In this document: positions 44,105 through 55,375 of the stretch, in pieces
Position numbering within the stretch: the stretch's first letter is position 1
Layout of the letters: each line of letters begins with the position of its first letter
Assembly (NCBI GenBank): GCA_003952965.2
Contig: CM025850.1
Location: 16,696,008 to 16,760,007, forward strand
From: Morella rubra
Taxonomy: Eukaryota > Streptophyta > Magnoliopsida > Fagales > Myricaceae
Length of the DNA stretch: 64,000 nt
Direction of reading: 5' to 3'
Translations under genes and position numbers: made by a program
Notes under the pieces: model-generated
Databases searched by the model: none
The model's input: the letters and a program-made list of their open reading frames with translations, nothing else
Told to the model about the DNA's origin: nothing

Positions 44105-45656
44105 GCCCAAAGCCCATGGGTTCAAGAAATAAGAAGCCGTATAGCTGCTGATTGTGAAGAAGTGCCTAATTATGAATGGAGAGATGATTTGTTGTGGTTC
44201 AAGGGACATGTAGTTGTTCCACCAAATTCAACGTTGAAGTCTAGTCTACTTCAAGAGTTTCATGACACAAAAATAGGAGGCCATTCTGGAGTATTGCGAA
44301 CCTAGAAGAGGATTGCTTAAGCTTTTTATTGGAGTGGGCTCAAAAAGGATGTTCCACGTTATGTTGCTGCCTGCAACGTGTGTGAACGGAACAAGACTAA
44401 ATCTCGATCACCAATGGGTCTCCTTCAACCTCTTCCGATACCGTCACAAGTATTGGAAGATGTTTCTATGGATTTCATTGAAGGATTGCTGAATTCCTAC
44501 GAAAAAATGCCATAATTATAGTAGTTGATCGCTTGACAAAGTATGGCCACTTCCTCTAAGTGACCCATCCTTTCACAACCAAGAAAATAGTAGAGGTGTA
44601 TGTTAAAAGTGTGGCTCGTCTCCATGGTATTCCTTATACTATTCTTAGTGATCGTGACACTTTGTTTACTAGCAATTTTTGGCAGGAATTTTTTAAGTTG
44701 CAAGGAACACAGTTCAAGATGTCATCTGCTTATCATCCCGAGACAAACAGCCAAACAGAGGTGGTAAATCGAAGTCTTCAACAATATCTTCGTTGCCTAT
44801 CAACTCAAGCGCCAAAGCAATGGAGTCATTTTCTACCATGGATGGAATTTTGGTATAATACCACATTCCATCGTGCGATTGGGCTCACTCCATTTCAGGC
44901 CTTGTATGGCAGACCACCTCCTATAATCACTCATTATTTACCAGGCAGTCCAATTGTGCAAGAAGTGGATAGGGAGCTATGTGATCAGGATGAATTGCTT
45001 CTGCATCTAAAGCAAAATTTGGAAAAGGCCATGAACCATATGAAGCAACAACGAGATGCTCATCGCCGTGTTGACTCATTTGAGGTAAATGATTTGGTCT
45101 TTCTTAAGCTACAACCATTCAGACAACAATCTGTGTTTAAGAGAGCCAATCAAAAACTTGCTAATAAATATTTTGGACCTTATCAAGTGGTAGTAAAGAT
45201 AGTTGTAGTGGCCTACAAGTTGGCACTGCCTGAGCATTCTAAGGTTCATCCAGTATTCCACATCTCATGCCTTAAAAGGCGTATAGGAGAAGGAGAAGTT
45301 CCATTGTGCACTGCACCTTCAGTATCAGAGGAAGGCTATTAATGTTGGAACCATAAGCTGTAAAGGATTTTTGTTGGGTGAAGCAAGGTAACCGAATTGT
45401 AGCTTAAGTGTTGGTTACGTGGAAGCATTTGCCTGATGAAGATGCCACTTGGGAGACAACCAATCAAATGCAGAATCAATTTCAAGATCTTGACCTTGAA
45501 GGCAAGGTTGAAGTTCCAGGGGTGGCGCGTGATGGAGCTCGAAGCCTTAGGAAGCCAAATCCAAGATATTTGGAAATGCTACTCGGAGAAAATGGAGTAC
45601 CAGTTCAAAATTTTCAAAAGATAGTGGGTGGACCTAATTCTTTGAAAGATATTTGA
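42295..45656 (+). pseudogene. Chromovirus pol: RT, RNase H, integrase, chromodomain
   Basis: Reverse transcriptase remnants span 42760-43540 in shifting frames (SLKEGVSAVNVRPYRY; later VTNLQGFLGLTGYYIKF). RNase H: ATNASDAGIGAVLSQEGRPV at about 43682 and a YEYEIVYRPGKENSAAD-type tail at about 43950. Integrase: VAACNVCERNKTKSRSPMG (zinc-finger end) at about 44365, then an open stretch 44560-45342 with LSDRDTLFTSNFW and SAYHPETNSQTEVVNR, which hold the second D and the E, then WYNTTFHRAIGLTPFQALYG. A chromodomain follows at about 45408: VLVTWKHLPDEDATWE. Chromodomains direct integration to marked chromatin. A 27-base poly-A (44074-44100) breaks the RNase H to integrase linker. Confidence 0.85.
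44074..44100. repeat. 27-base poly-A run inside the chromovirus
   Basis: A pure A homopolymer within the linker between RNase H and integrase. It shifts the frame and is prone to length error in sequencing. Confidence 0.9.
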
Positions 45657-45897
45657 TTTGTTGCTGAACTTTTGGTGCAAGTGTGGGTTAGTCAAATGTT
45701 GCTTGAGTTTAGGAAGGGAATTTGTTGAGTTTGTTAGGAGTTTAAGTAACGTTGAGTCTATTTATTGTAAATAAGTCTTTGGACAGTAGAATAAGGTATG
45801 ACATTCAAATTGTACTTGAGGTTTTGTCTCCAGCCCAAATTGGAGAATTCTATTGCATTTCAACGCTTCAGCGTAAATTGTTTCTTGGGTTCCAACA
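45533..45897 (+). repeat. 3' LTR of the chromovirus
   Basis: Starts TGGAGCTCGAAGCCTTAGG, ends GGGTTCCAACA, followed by CACAA. The end of pol overlaps it. Confidence 0.85.
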
Positions 45898-45980
45898 CAC
45901 AACCACCCGACGTTAAGCCATTGCTAGAAGCTTTTCTTCTTTCACTCTCTCAGACGTATTTTTGCTCTTGAAGTCAAATC

Positions 45981-46697
45981 ATGGCTTCTCATGTCCAGAG
46001 AGATGATCATAGTCTGGCAACTTCGGTGAATGCTCCGCATTTTTTCAAGTTCAATAAAGGTGTTGGGGGCATGTCCACAACCAAGCAAAGTCCAAAATCT
46101 GCGGTCATTCATACATTGACTGTCAATGAAAAAGCTAGAGCTCTTCAGAAAGCAAGTGGCTTTAAACCAGAAATTCCTTATTTTGTGGTTATCATGCAAC
46201 AATCATATTTGTATTTTGGATGGCACTTGGTAAGCATTCAGCACTTGAATCATCACAACTTCTATGAAGTTGAAATTGTGGATGATAGATTAACGAAGAG
46301 AACAAATTTTGTGCAGAAATACTTTCTTTTAAAACGACGCTGTAAATATTTCCTCTTTATCTTTGACCAGCTAGATAGATTTTTCCCTCATTGGCTAACT
46401 TCTTCTTCTTCAGCATATACCTTCAGGCTTCAGGCTTTGCAAAGAGATATTTGAATAAGAAGCTTGATGCTGGCATCCTTTGGGTTTCAGATGGGAGAAA
46501 CTGGTCTATTACGTATAGTTCCCAAATGGTTGCAGGAGAACTGAAAGTCAAATTTAGTTGGGGTTGGAAGGAATTTGCACAAGCCAACCATCTGGAATTA
46601 GGTGATGTTTGTGCATTTGAAATGATTAAAGGCATGAAAATTTATTTCCAAGTTTTAATCTTCCGGGCCACTGAAGAACATTGTCCTCTATTTCCAT
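45981..46697 (+). CDS. B3-domain transcription factor (VRN1/REM-like), exons 1-2
   Basis: B3 proteins are plant-specific DNA-binding factors in the nucleus. Exon 1 (45981-46229) starts MASHVQRDD and contains ARALQKASGFKPEIPYFVVI and MQQSYLYFGWHL, then a GTAAG donor. Exon 2 (46427-46697, acceptor TTCAG) continues in phase 0 with ASGFAKRYLNKKLDAGILWV, SDGRNWSITYSSQM, GWKEFAQANHLELGDVCAFE and MIKGMKIYFQVLIFRAT, the second half of a VRN1-type B3 domain. Together they form one complete domain with no stop. The protein fragment is about 173 residues. The start is chosen because it directly follows the leader and gives the full domain. A chromovirus separates it from its TATA box, so normal expression is doubtful. 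Confidence 0.75.
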
Positions 46698-47057
46698 GTA
46701 AGTAATCTGTTCCTTTATTTCTTATTTCCTTTTTTTTTTGTTTGAAGTGATTGCCCCATTTTGTCTGCAAAACTACATATATTCTCTGTTTTAATTCCCT
46801 CTTCTATTTTGTGCATAATGTGTCATGTAGCTTTTTCACGGTTGTTTATATTAAAACATAGACAAGTAGTGGTGCATCTAGATTGGCTTATATCATGGTC
46901 AGTGAAGTTTTCTACCTATCTTTATGGGTTAGAAGATGGCTCATCTGCTAGTTGTCTGCAGTTGCCAAGGTTCATATTCTTCAAGCAAGAGATGTTTGTG
47001 TGTTTATATTACTGTACCGAAACCTTTGTGTAGACGTAACTTGCATTTTTTTTACAG

Positions 47058-47200
47058 TGGTTTCCAACAAGGTTTATAACCAAATATGGAGAAAAGTTGT
47101 CAAACCAAGCATTTCTCACGCTTCTAAAGGGAATGGATTCCCTCATAAAGAGAGAATTTCAAAGATATCAGAAGGCACGTCAAAATTCATTGAATGCAGT
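47058..47200 (+). pseudogene. Further B3-domain exon remnant
   Basis: After TTTTACAG the frame reads WFPTRFITKYGEKLSNQAFL, the start of a VRN1-type B3 domain, then loses the domain pattern after about 25 codons. Joining exon 2 (which leaves one spare base) to this acceptor puts the B3 frame out of phase. It is therefore either a decayed exon of the same gene or the start of a second B3 copy. Confidence 0.55.
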
Positions 47201-47444
47201 TTAACTATCAAAATTCCGATAGCCTGGTGTATCAATGAGACAATTGGGCAAATGAGGTCATTTTGGTCCACTCTCTCTTTTTGGATGGTCTTCAAAAAAC
47301 GAGCCTCTAACTTACTTAGAAAAAAAAAACGAGCCTTTAACTCATGTGCACATATCTTAGCGCAATGGGTTGTGATCACTTCCTTTAATGGCCTCATACC
47401 ACCTCCTATGCTTTCTAATATTTGGAAATTTAATTGGTCTAACC
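47201..47444 (+). pseudogene. Possible LINE RNase H tail
   Basis: The reading KKKRAFNSCAHILAQWVV followed by SFNGLIPPPMLSNIW resembles the end of the RNase H-like domain of plant L1 elements (R.xN..AH.LA..A pattern followed by W..PP..L). It is short and unsupported by a poly-A tail or duplication. Confidence 0.35.
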
Positions 47445-47576
47445 TCTTTAGAGCTAATTTTCCCAATTTGTCTAAAAAATTTTACTCCAAAGTAGACGGC
47501 TATCTAGCTACGCATATCTATAATATTGAATGGCATTGATTACTTCAAAAGCCGCGTTACAAAATGGCCACTAAAC
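47445..47576 (+). promoter_or_regulatory. GDSL-upstream copy, distal part
   Basis: This block (CCAATTTGTC, CTCCAAAGTAGACGG, CTAGCTACGCATATCT, ATTGAATGGCATTGATTA, GCCGCGTTACAAA) matches 8525-8680 closely and 62010-62235 more loosely. It continues after the solo LTR at 48832. Confidence 0.8.
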
Positions 47577-48831
47577 TATTGGATCGCGAGGTCGCAGGAA
47601 AGGACCATCGAATCAAAACAGCCCAAGCGTTCTGCCTCCTTCAGATCCACGCACACAGCTTTGAGAGAGATTTTTGAGAGAGAAATTCTCACGTGAAAAA
47701 TGAATTCTCTTTCTCAAATGAGTTTCTAAGCTATTTATAATGGCTGGCTCAGAACTCAACTGTGCTATAGCGTGGGATCTTTAGGGATCTCAAATCTCGG
47801 CCGTAGGATCATCATGAAAAACTCTTTTTCATTAAACTTCCTTATATTCTGTAATCGAATTTATAGGCTTCTACAAATTGTGATCATGTCCAAACATATC
47901 ACAATTGACCCCCGAGATAATAAGATTGTTTTTGTGAAATCCCTTTTGCTAACAATTATACGCTTATTTATCCTTCCACCATACTATATTCCACATGAGC
48001 TAATAGGACTGGAATAATATCACCGATTAAGTCTCTAGCTCATATAATTCTTAATTTTCAGTCTGTAACTAGTTGGACTTCTAAAAACTTTCCAAAATCA
48101 TTTTCACAAATATTTACTTCATATATTAATAAGTAAAAACCATGAAAACACTTTTCACAAAAATCTCGCTGCGCAGCGTTTTATGTGAGTCCAACAATAT
48201 ACAGACATAATGAATATACTGCCTCATCAAGAGACTGGTGGATTCCATATTGAGCAATTATACAAATTCACTTACTATGCACAAGGCCCAACATTATCTG
48301 GAATATTTGATCTACGAAGATCATCACCAATGATTCAGTCAAAGCACAAGCACACAACAAGCAAACCTGCATAACTCTCTCAGGTCGAAGGACAACATAA
48401 GCTAATTGTGCTGAATACCATTCTCTACATCAGTGATCATTTCCAGAAGGTATTCATATTTGATCCGTTCAGTGCATATACTCTTACATTGCACCCACTC
48501 GTCTGCTTAAGGTCACCGCTTCAATGACGGAGTCCATCATTCTATCTTATAGAGGCACAACGAGTGTAGACCTATTTGTACATTATCATGTGTCTCGGTC
48601 TAGAACAAAGTGAGTCAACAAGGATCGAAAAGTCATACTCCCCGCCTCTGATTCATTAATCATTGGCCTGACTTTTCTACAATATTGCTCAACAATATGA
48701 CATCTAATGTCATTATATATGACCTCTTATGTCATTGCATATACCCATAATAATATACAAGTGATTAATCAATAATAATAATTATCTCATAATTATACAA
48801 AATGATTGGCTTTGAGGGCATACATCTAACA
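47577..48831 (-). repeat. Ty1/copia solo LTR
   Basis: On the minus strand it starts TGTTAGATGTATGCCCTC and ends ...ATCCAATA (CA decayed to TA). The flanks are TAAAC at 47572-47576 and 48832-48836, a perfect 5-bp target duplication. The empty site rebuilt by eye (CACTAAACAACT) matches the GDSL-upstream sequence CACCAAACAACA at 62221, confirming an insertion. It is related along its length to the LTR at 55959-57206. Confidence 0.9.
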
Positions 48832-48892
48832 TAAACAACTATCTATATGGTGATGGGTAGAATCACAAGGTATAAAAAGTGCTCATGATTCT
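48832..48892 (+). promoter_or_regulatory. GDSL-upstream copy, core promoter part
   Basis: GATGGGTAGAATCACAAGGTATAAAAAGTGCTCATGATTCT matches 62279-62319 almost base for base, including the TATA box (TATAAAAA at 48871-48878). The gene that should follow is absent; a Tat-type gypsy LTR begins at 48893. Confidence 0.85.
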
Positions 48893-49260
48893 TGATGGGC
48901 CATAATATGACCGGTCCAGCCCATCAAAAATACACTAGCCCATCTGCAGTCCTGCCCAAGATCATAGGCACGCTCAAGGCCCCCGACCTTCACAAATATG
49001 AATTATTCCCTCCATGTCTTCATGCCTAGTTATTCAAGGAGTCCTAAAGCTCACGATATCAAACACCTTTTATGACTCTAACCCCCCACATATAAATAAC
49101 CAGGTACCCCCTTCATATTTTCTGAAGCTTAATTACTTCTTTGGACTAAACTCTTCTTGAGATCTCTTAGGCATCAGAGTCTCCACATCCGCCGCCACTC
49201 CTCTTCTTGTTCCTTTTCAGGTTTGATTGGCTTCGACTCTTGGTAATTTTGGCATCATCA
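48893..49260 (+). repeat. 5' LTR of the Tat-type element
   Basis: 368 bp, TG...CA ends (TGATGGGCC to CATCATCA), with a TATA-like CATATAAATAACC at about 49089. It inserted right after ATGATTCT of the GDSL-promoter copy. Confidence 0.75.
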
Positions 49261-49364
49261 GTTGGCATTGTCTGTGGGGAATTCTCGAAAAAAGCCTCAT
49301 CCAAACACCACACATTCACCCCAGCATCTTTCCAGCCATCTCCGTTACATCCCTTGTTGTCGTA

Positions 49365-49766
49365 ATGACTTCCTCCACTGAGATACTGAATGGCGACCAG
49401 CCACCTCCAGTGGTAAACAAAGAACCCATCCCTCACAGTGACAGTGACGCGCTATTAGCCACCTTGGTCCAAATCATCGAGAACCTTGCCCAGCAGATCA
49501 AAATGATCCCTAAACCTCCTCCAACTCCACCAAGCTTAGTTGTATCTCCCTCAGACGAAGAAATCGTAGACAACCACTCGGCTCACCAATTTCCCCTAAG
49601 TAACATGGGGCAGATAATTGGCAGGCAGCTCTCCATGAACGATTTCCTCAAAACCCTTATGAGGAAAGCTCTGACCAATTTTGAAGGTGCTACGATAAAA
49701 GCACAGAAACACATGGATTTCAAGGACATGTTTGCTGCACGTCTCCATTCAACACCTCCCGACTAG
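49365..49766 (+). pseudogene. Tat-type gag, N-terminal part
   Basis: From ATG 49365 the frame reads MTSSTEILNGDQPPPVV, then ALLATLVQIIENLAQQIKMI, a Pro-rich linker and ends at TAG 49764. The SMNDFLKTLMRKALTNFEGA region is typical of the Tat/Ogre gag. The frame is broken; downstream gag sequence to about 50430 has several stops, and no intact zinc knuckle was seen. Confidence 0.7.
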
Positions 49767-50439
49767 CAGAGGGAGAACAAAAGACCGTGATGTCAACCAT
49801 TCTCACTACAGAGATCAATGACTACGAACTAGCAGGGACCGCTCACCACGATCCATACTGCATGATCAACTGCCTCCAGAGGGATGTCGCCTCACTACTT
49901 TTACGACTCTTAACACTACCCTTAGGGAAATTTTGATGTAGATAAGGCAAGACCCAAGTGTCAAATAGCCTCCAAAGCTAAAAACGCCACCAGAGAGGCG
50001 AGACTAGAACAAATACTGTGAGTTCCACAAAGAACACAGGCATAACACGGATAATTTTTATGAGCTTAAGCGACAAATTGAGTATTTACTCCAACAAGGA
50101 AAGCAGCGGTGATACATACTAGAGAATGGCATTCCTCGATGAGAGATCGACCTCGGGAATGCACGCCATGCCAGGACCGCCAACCCATTGCAGACAACTT
50201 GCCCACACAGATAGACTTACCCCCACCTCATCCTTGAGGAGAAGTTTGAATGATCATAGAGGATACAGCATTGGCGGCTTTAGTAGGAGAGGGCAAAAGA
50301 ATTACATGCAAGAAGCAAAACACCAACAGGTTTTCCTTGCAGTACAGTACTCCAGGCACCCCATACGAAGGGAATACCCATTACATTCACATAAGCTGAT
50401 GCGAAAGGAGACATACAACCTCACAATGATGCACTTGTC

Positions 50440-52131
50440 ATCATTGTCGTGATCTCCAACTTTCCTATTTGACGGGTACTCGTCGACAACGGCAGTTCAG
50501 TCGACATAATCTTCTTTGGGGCTTACAACCAATTAGGTATCAAAGAATATCTCCTCGTACCTTGTGATGCTGAGCTGTTCAGGTTCGCTGGAGAATGAGT
50601 CAATCCGGTAGGTTCTGTGCTGTTGCTAGAAACTATGAGCACCTACCCCACCTCTGCCACCACCCTCGTGGACTTTCTCGTGGTCAATAAACAGTCTTCA
50701 TACAACACCATCATCGGCACTCTACTCTGGTTGCCCTCCACCCCGTCTCTTCCATTTTTAATTTAGCGTTGAAGTTTCCCTCCCCTATGGGGCTAGGTGT
50801 TTTCAAAGGAGATCAGGGAGCTGCTCAAGATTGCTACTATTCTACCCTAAAAGGTGAATCCTATCAGGTTGTGGAGAAAAGCCACAAGACTACCAACGAC
50901 ACTCCTGCCGAGCTTCCCCAAATCGACACCGACCTTGAACTTGATAACCAAAACCAAAAGAGGATGGCCTGACCACAAGTTGCAGAGAGCCTAGACGAAG
51001 TCGAGATTGCACCATGAAAGACAGTAAGCATCCGCACCGCGTTGACTGAAGCCCTACGCTATAGCCTGGTCAAATTTTTGATACAACATTGCACTGCATT
51101 TGTATAGTCTCACTCAGATATGGAAGGAATCAATCTGTACATCATCGTACACCAGTTGAGTATCTTACCAGACGCCAAACCTATCCAGCAAAAAAAGATG
51201 ACCTTTTCACCCAAATACAATCAAGCAATTGCTGAGGAGGTTGGCAAATTGCTAGCTGCCAAATTTATTCGCGAGGTGCACTATCCCAACTGGCTCTCTT
51301 ACGTGGTCATGGTAAAGAAAGCCAATGGCAAGTGGCAGATATGCGTACACTTCAAAGATCTAAATCGATCATGCACAAACGATAGTTTCCCCTACCTCAT
51401 ATCGATCTGCTGGTTGACTCCACCACCAAGCACGAATGCTATCATTCCTTGACACATTTTTGGGATACAACCAGATACGTATGGTGGTCCCCGACCAAGA
51501 GAAAATGGCATTTACTATAAACAAAGTCATGCCCTTTGGGCTAAAGAATGCGGGAGCCACCTACCAAAGGCTTGTTAACCTCATGTTCAAAAAGCAGATC
51601 GGTAGAAACATCTAGGTCTATGTGGACAACATGCTAGTTAAAAGCATCCAAGCTCACAATCATTTGGTTGACCTTGAGGAAACCTTCCACGTTTTAGACA
51701 AATACTGCATGAAGCTCAAACCAACAAAATGCGCCTTCAGGGTCTCCTTTGGCAAAATCCTAGGATTACTAATATCTAGCCGAGGAATTGAGGCCAACCC
51801 AGAAAAGATATAGGCAATCATGCAGCTACAACCCCTTGCGCACCACACAGGAGATGTAGCGTCTCATTGGCAAAGTATTGGCCTTCAGTCGATTCATTTC
51901 CCGATCTACCGACAAGTGTTTGTCATTCTTCAAAACTCTCCGCACCAATTTTGCATGGACCGACAAGTGTACCACGACATTCACTCAACTCAAAGAATAT
52001 CTCAACAACCCACCTTTGCTCAATCACCCAAACCAAGGAGACACACTCTACCTATACCTCGCCATCAACAACTGGGCCCTCAGCACCGTCTTGCTCTAAG
52101 AAGAGGATCGACACCAACGCCCCATATACCA
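50440..52131 (+). pseudogene. Tat-type protease, reverse transcriptase and partial RNase H
   Basis: Protease at about 50470-50540 reads RVLVDNGSSVDIIFFGAYNQ, with the catalytic DNGSS where most have D[GT]GSS. KFPSPMGLGVFKGDQGAAQD at 50772 is the conserved end of that domain. Reverse transcriptase: KKMTFSPKYNQAIAEEVGKL, then AAKFIREVHYPNWLSYVVMV and KKANGKWQICVHFKDLNRSC at 51198-51380. After a slip come VMPFGLKNAGATYQRLVN and VYVDNMLVKS, where the usual YVDD is YVDN, so the active site is lost. RNase H start: LYLYLAINNWALSTVLL at about 52048-52098. Multiple stops. The sequence ends at 52131. Confidence 0.85.
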
Positions 52132-54116
52132 TGTTAGGATAGGAATTGTAACCCTCTTATATGCTTATTACCTTGCTAGAGAAGTGGTTATGTTGATAAA
52201 ATGTTGGATTGAAATAGGATATAGGAGGTTAGACTAGCGTGTTTACAAAAAAGGGATTGTTGTTGCTTAAACTTTGATCGTGAACATGCTAGGTTAAATT
52301 AGAGCATTACATGTGATTCTGATGGTTGCTAGATGATTAAGGCGATGTTAGGAAGCCTAAGGAAAGTTTGCATGTGGAGGTTATCGGGTAAAATTAGAGG
52401 AATTAGAAAATAGATCACATAGGTTCCAATTTTGTGATTCTGTGAGAAGGATATGGTCAAAATTTCGAGTCAATTGGAGTTAAGGTGAGTGAGCTATTGC
52501 CTTTTACAAATTAGGGCAGAAATGGAGTTTTTAACCAAAATCGGTTAATTTTATGTAAAACGAGTTGGGGTTTATTTTTGATGATCGGGCTAACTTTAGA
52601 AGTCCCTAGAACCCCTGAAACTTGGTAAGATATAGGCCTATGAGCTAGGCCCATATTCTTGTTGGACTTGAAAAAGGCTTAAATAGATTTTCCCATTTTA
52701 ATGCTTATAAATTGTTGGACTTGCCTTTACCTATAAATTGAAATTTTTTAAGTTGGTGAACTTGCCTTTCTTGAGATTTTATCTTGTATACTTGCAACTT
52801 GAAATAAAAGTTCCATACAACTTGTGAATATGTGATTATTGAATGATAAACGTAAGATTAGTGAATGATATCAAGCATGGTTGTTATGTGTTTGTCTTAT
52901 TTGATGAAAAATATGAATACACGTGAATTGGATGAGACATATGCATCATTTCATGGATACGAGGTGAAATAGTGGAAAAGTGATGATAAGGGTGTTGGTA
53001 TTGCTCATCAGAGGATGTGCAACCACCACTAGTGGTGGCCTCCTGAAGCAGGAGGCAGTGGAGAGCCTTTGCTTGATGTTCTGGTGCGATGGATAGCATA
53101 GGACTATCCCGATGGAAAGGGGAGCAGGATGCACAACCCTGTCACTTGGGATTGAAACAGTGGACACCAAAAGATAAATGAAAGTTACATGGTCCATGCA
53201 TCTCATTCATCCATTATTCTGTATCTCATTATATGGTGATGATAACTGTTTTCAAGTTATAAGCACTGCTTCTGAAATACTAACTATTTTCATAACTTGG
53301 TAAGCATTGCATTTCACTACTATTAATTATCTGCCTTTACTACTTATGATCACATGCCCCCCTTTCCCACCTAACTGTGTCCTTAAGACTCACCCCGCCT
53401 TTCTATCCATATTTGCATACTTTTCTATTAAGACAGAAGATGGTGTTGTTCGAGTAATATCTATCCCATGAGCTCCCAACCCATATCCTGGTCGTCCACA
53501 ATCAAGTCTAGGTGATGGAGAACCTAGAAGTGATCATGGAGCACCTGCCCTACTTGGTCCCCAAGGATACACCCCCGAACACACCCACCATCCCCCTGTT
53601 CGTTGAAGATCCTGTCGGATTAGTCACCTTCTTAGTTTCTTCTTGTTATTTACTTAGTTTTTTGTTTAAATGGTCTATATATATATATATTCCTAAACGA
53701 TAGGGTTAGAGATTAGATAGGCTTAGTAAACCATGTACTAGGTTCGCAAATTTTGACAATTAGTAGCCTGATTTTATAAGGATCCTAGGGTCCCCCCTTA
53801 TCCCTAACGCCCTGTCTTTCATTTAAACTACTAATCTACTTGCAGTTTTCCGTTTTAAAATTTCTTGTCTTTATAATATATAATGTATGCTTAATTTACG
53901 ATTAATAATTTTCATCCGTATATGTATAAGCAAATAATCATTCCTAAGGTATTTATAATCTTTTCCATTATACCTTCACCAAAATCCTTCTTTAATATTT
54001 ATAAGAAGCCCTACAGTCTTGAGACATAGAATAGGTCGTGTCGTAATCTTGTCATTTATCGCACCTCTATTACTATAATGAGAGCTTAGAGACTAATATA
54101 GGAACGGGATGTGACA
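52132..54116 (+). repeat. Probable Ty3/gypsy LTR-like block
   Basis: It is bounded by TGTTAGGATAGG at 52132 and GGGATGTGACA at 54116, TG...CA ends, and holds no coding sequence. A perfect 16-bp palindrome CCACCACTAGTGGTGG (53023-53038) runs into a stem GCCTCCTG-AAG-CAGGAGGC (53038-53056). Similar CCACC...GGTGG hairpins are common in gypsy LTRs. The flanking pentamers (TACCA and GATTC) do not match, so the edges or a complete insertion are unproven. Confidence 0.45.
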
Positions 54117-55080
54117 GATTCATCCTTGAAAATCCTACCATTCAAACAACAAAATAACCATTCGAACGAATCACTATGGTTTTGCAAGAGCTCAAATGAA
54201 TAAATTCACATTGAAATGCCCATTTCCACTACCGTTCGAACATAAACAATCCGTTTGAACAAATGAGCAAATCTCGGTACGCAAATCCACAACGTTGATT
54301 CTTAAAAACGTCTGTCAGAACCTTAATAAATGCACGTTTTGTTATCATCAATTTTATTATTTTTTAATCTCGTTCGAACTTTAGCAAGTCACCCATTCCA
54401 ACGAATTATGAACGTTGGGAAAATGACTCGTATGATAATGAACAATTTCTAACGGTTTTTTAATGATTATTCGAATGTATTCAAATGTTCATTGAATTAT
54501 TACACCCTCCTGTCCCTCATTTCCTCAAATTTTTACAAACTCACAAAATCTCTTCACGTTTTCTCTCAATCTCGCATTTCTCTTTTCCTCCATGCAACTC
54601 ATACTTCTTAGCCTCTACACATTATAGGTATTTTTTAATGCATTTTAATACATGAAACTTTGTTTTTGTAGTTTTTATTCATAGATTCTGTCTTCTTGTA
54701 TTTTAATTTGAATATGCTATGAATCTTAAAAAATAAGTGCATGTTGTTGAATGTGTATGTTTCTAGTTAGTTTGGGATTGTTTGGAATGATTTTTATGTA
54801 GAAATGTCATTTTTTAGGGAGTATTAAAATGGCTCAGCCATTTTCATTTTCATGTAATAGTGTTCGAACTGGACCATGTATCATTCGAACGGTATTTTCT
54901 AAAACGCACCGTTTTAACCATGCAAATTTTCAAAATTTTCAATAAATTTATATACATAGGTATTGGTGTATGTGTAGAATTTTTTGAGATTTTGGTGTTT
55001 ATTGTCTAAAATTTTTTGAATACATTGTATTCTAAAATATTTTTACAAATTAACATGCCCTTATACTTCAGTCCAATTAT
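54117..55080. other. No gene; AT-rich repeat with TTCGAACG words
   Basis: CATTCGAACG, CCGTTCGAAC, CGTTCGAACT and related words recur about ten times in both orientations, as in the possible CACTA element at 10036-10770. A pyrimidine-rich stretch lies at 54500-54600. I saw no terminus here. Confidence 0.5.
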
Positions 55081-55375
55081 CTACTAAGAAAAAGACTTCA
55101 CCTTGCTTTATTGGAAGACCACCCACCCGAAAGGTCGGCTCCTCATATCGGACCTCTTTTGACTATAACTTTCTTCATGCCCACTCCCAAGTATTCCTCA
55201 ATTCTGAATTTTGCATTGGCAATAACAGAGCTTCTATCCCTAAGAGTAGCCCTTTGCATAAGATATACATGGTTGGCCATCGTAGAGGTGGCGCTATCAC
55301 AACTCCAGCTTTTTCTATCCCATCTCAGTCCAACATGGTCAGGGAGGAGGGCCTCATCATGCCCCTCGCCGACCA

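Larger units (their letters stand above)
40737..45897 (+). mobile_element. Ty3/gypsy chromovirus with LTRs and target duplication
   Basis: LTR-like ends at 40737-41056 and 45533-45897 share the run from TTAGGAAGCCAAATCCAAGA to TTTCTTGGGTTCCA. The target duplication is CACAA (40732-40736 and 45898-45902). TGGTATCAGAG (about 41064) is the primer site. The internal order is gag with CCHC knuckle, protease, reverse transcriptase/RNase H, integrase and chromodomain, which defines a chromovirus. Stops and frameshifts disable it. Confidence 0.9.
48893..52131 (+). mobile_element. Ty3/gypsy Tat-type retrotransposon, 3' truncated
   Basis: A 5' LTR (48893-49260, TGATGGGCC to GGCATCATCA) is followed by GTTGGCATTGTCTGTGGGGA, the leader seen after the 5' LTR of Tat-group elements. 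Then come gag, protease, reverse transcriptase and the start of RNase H, in order on the plus strand. The element stops at 52131 in RNase H; integrase and 3' LTR are missing. Confidence 0.85.
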
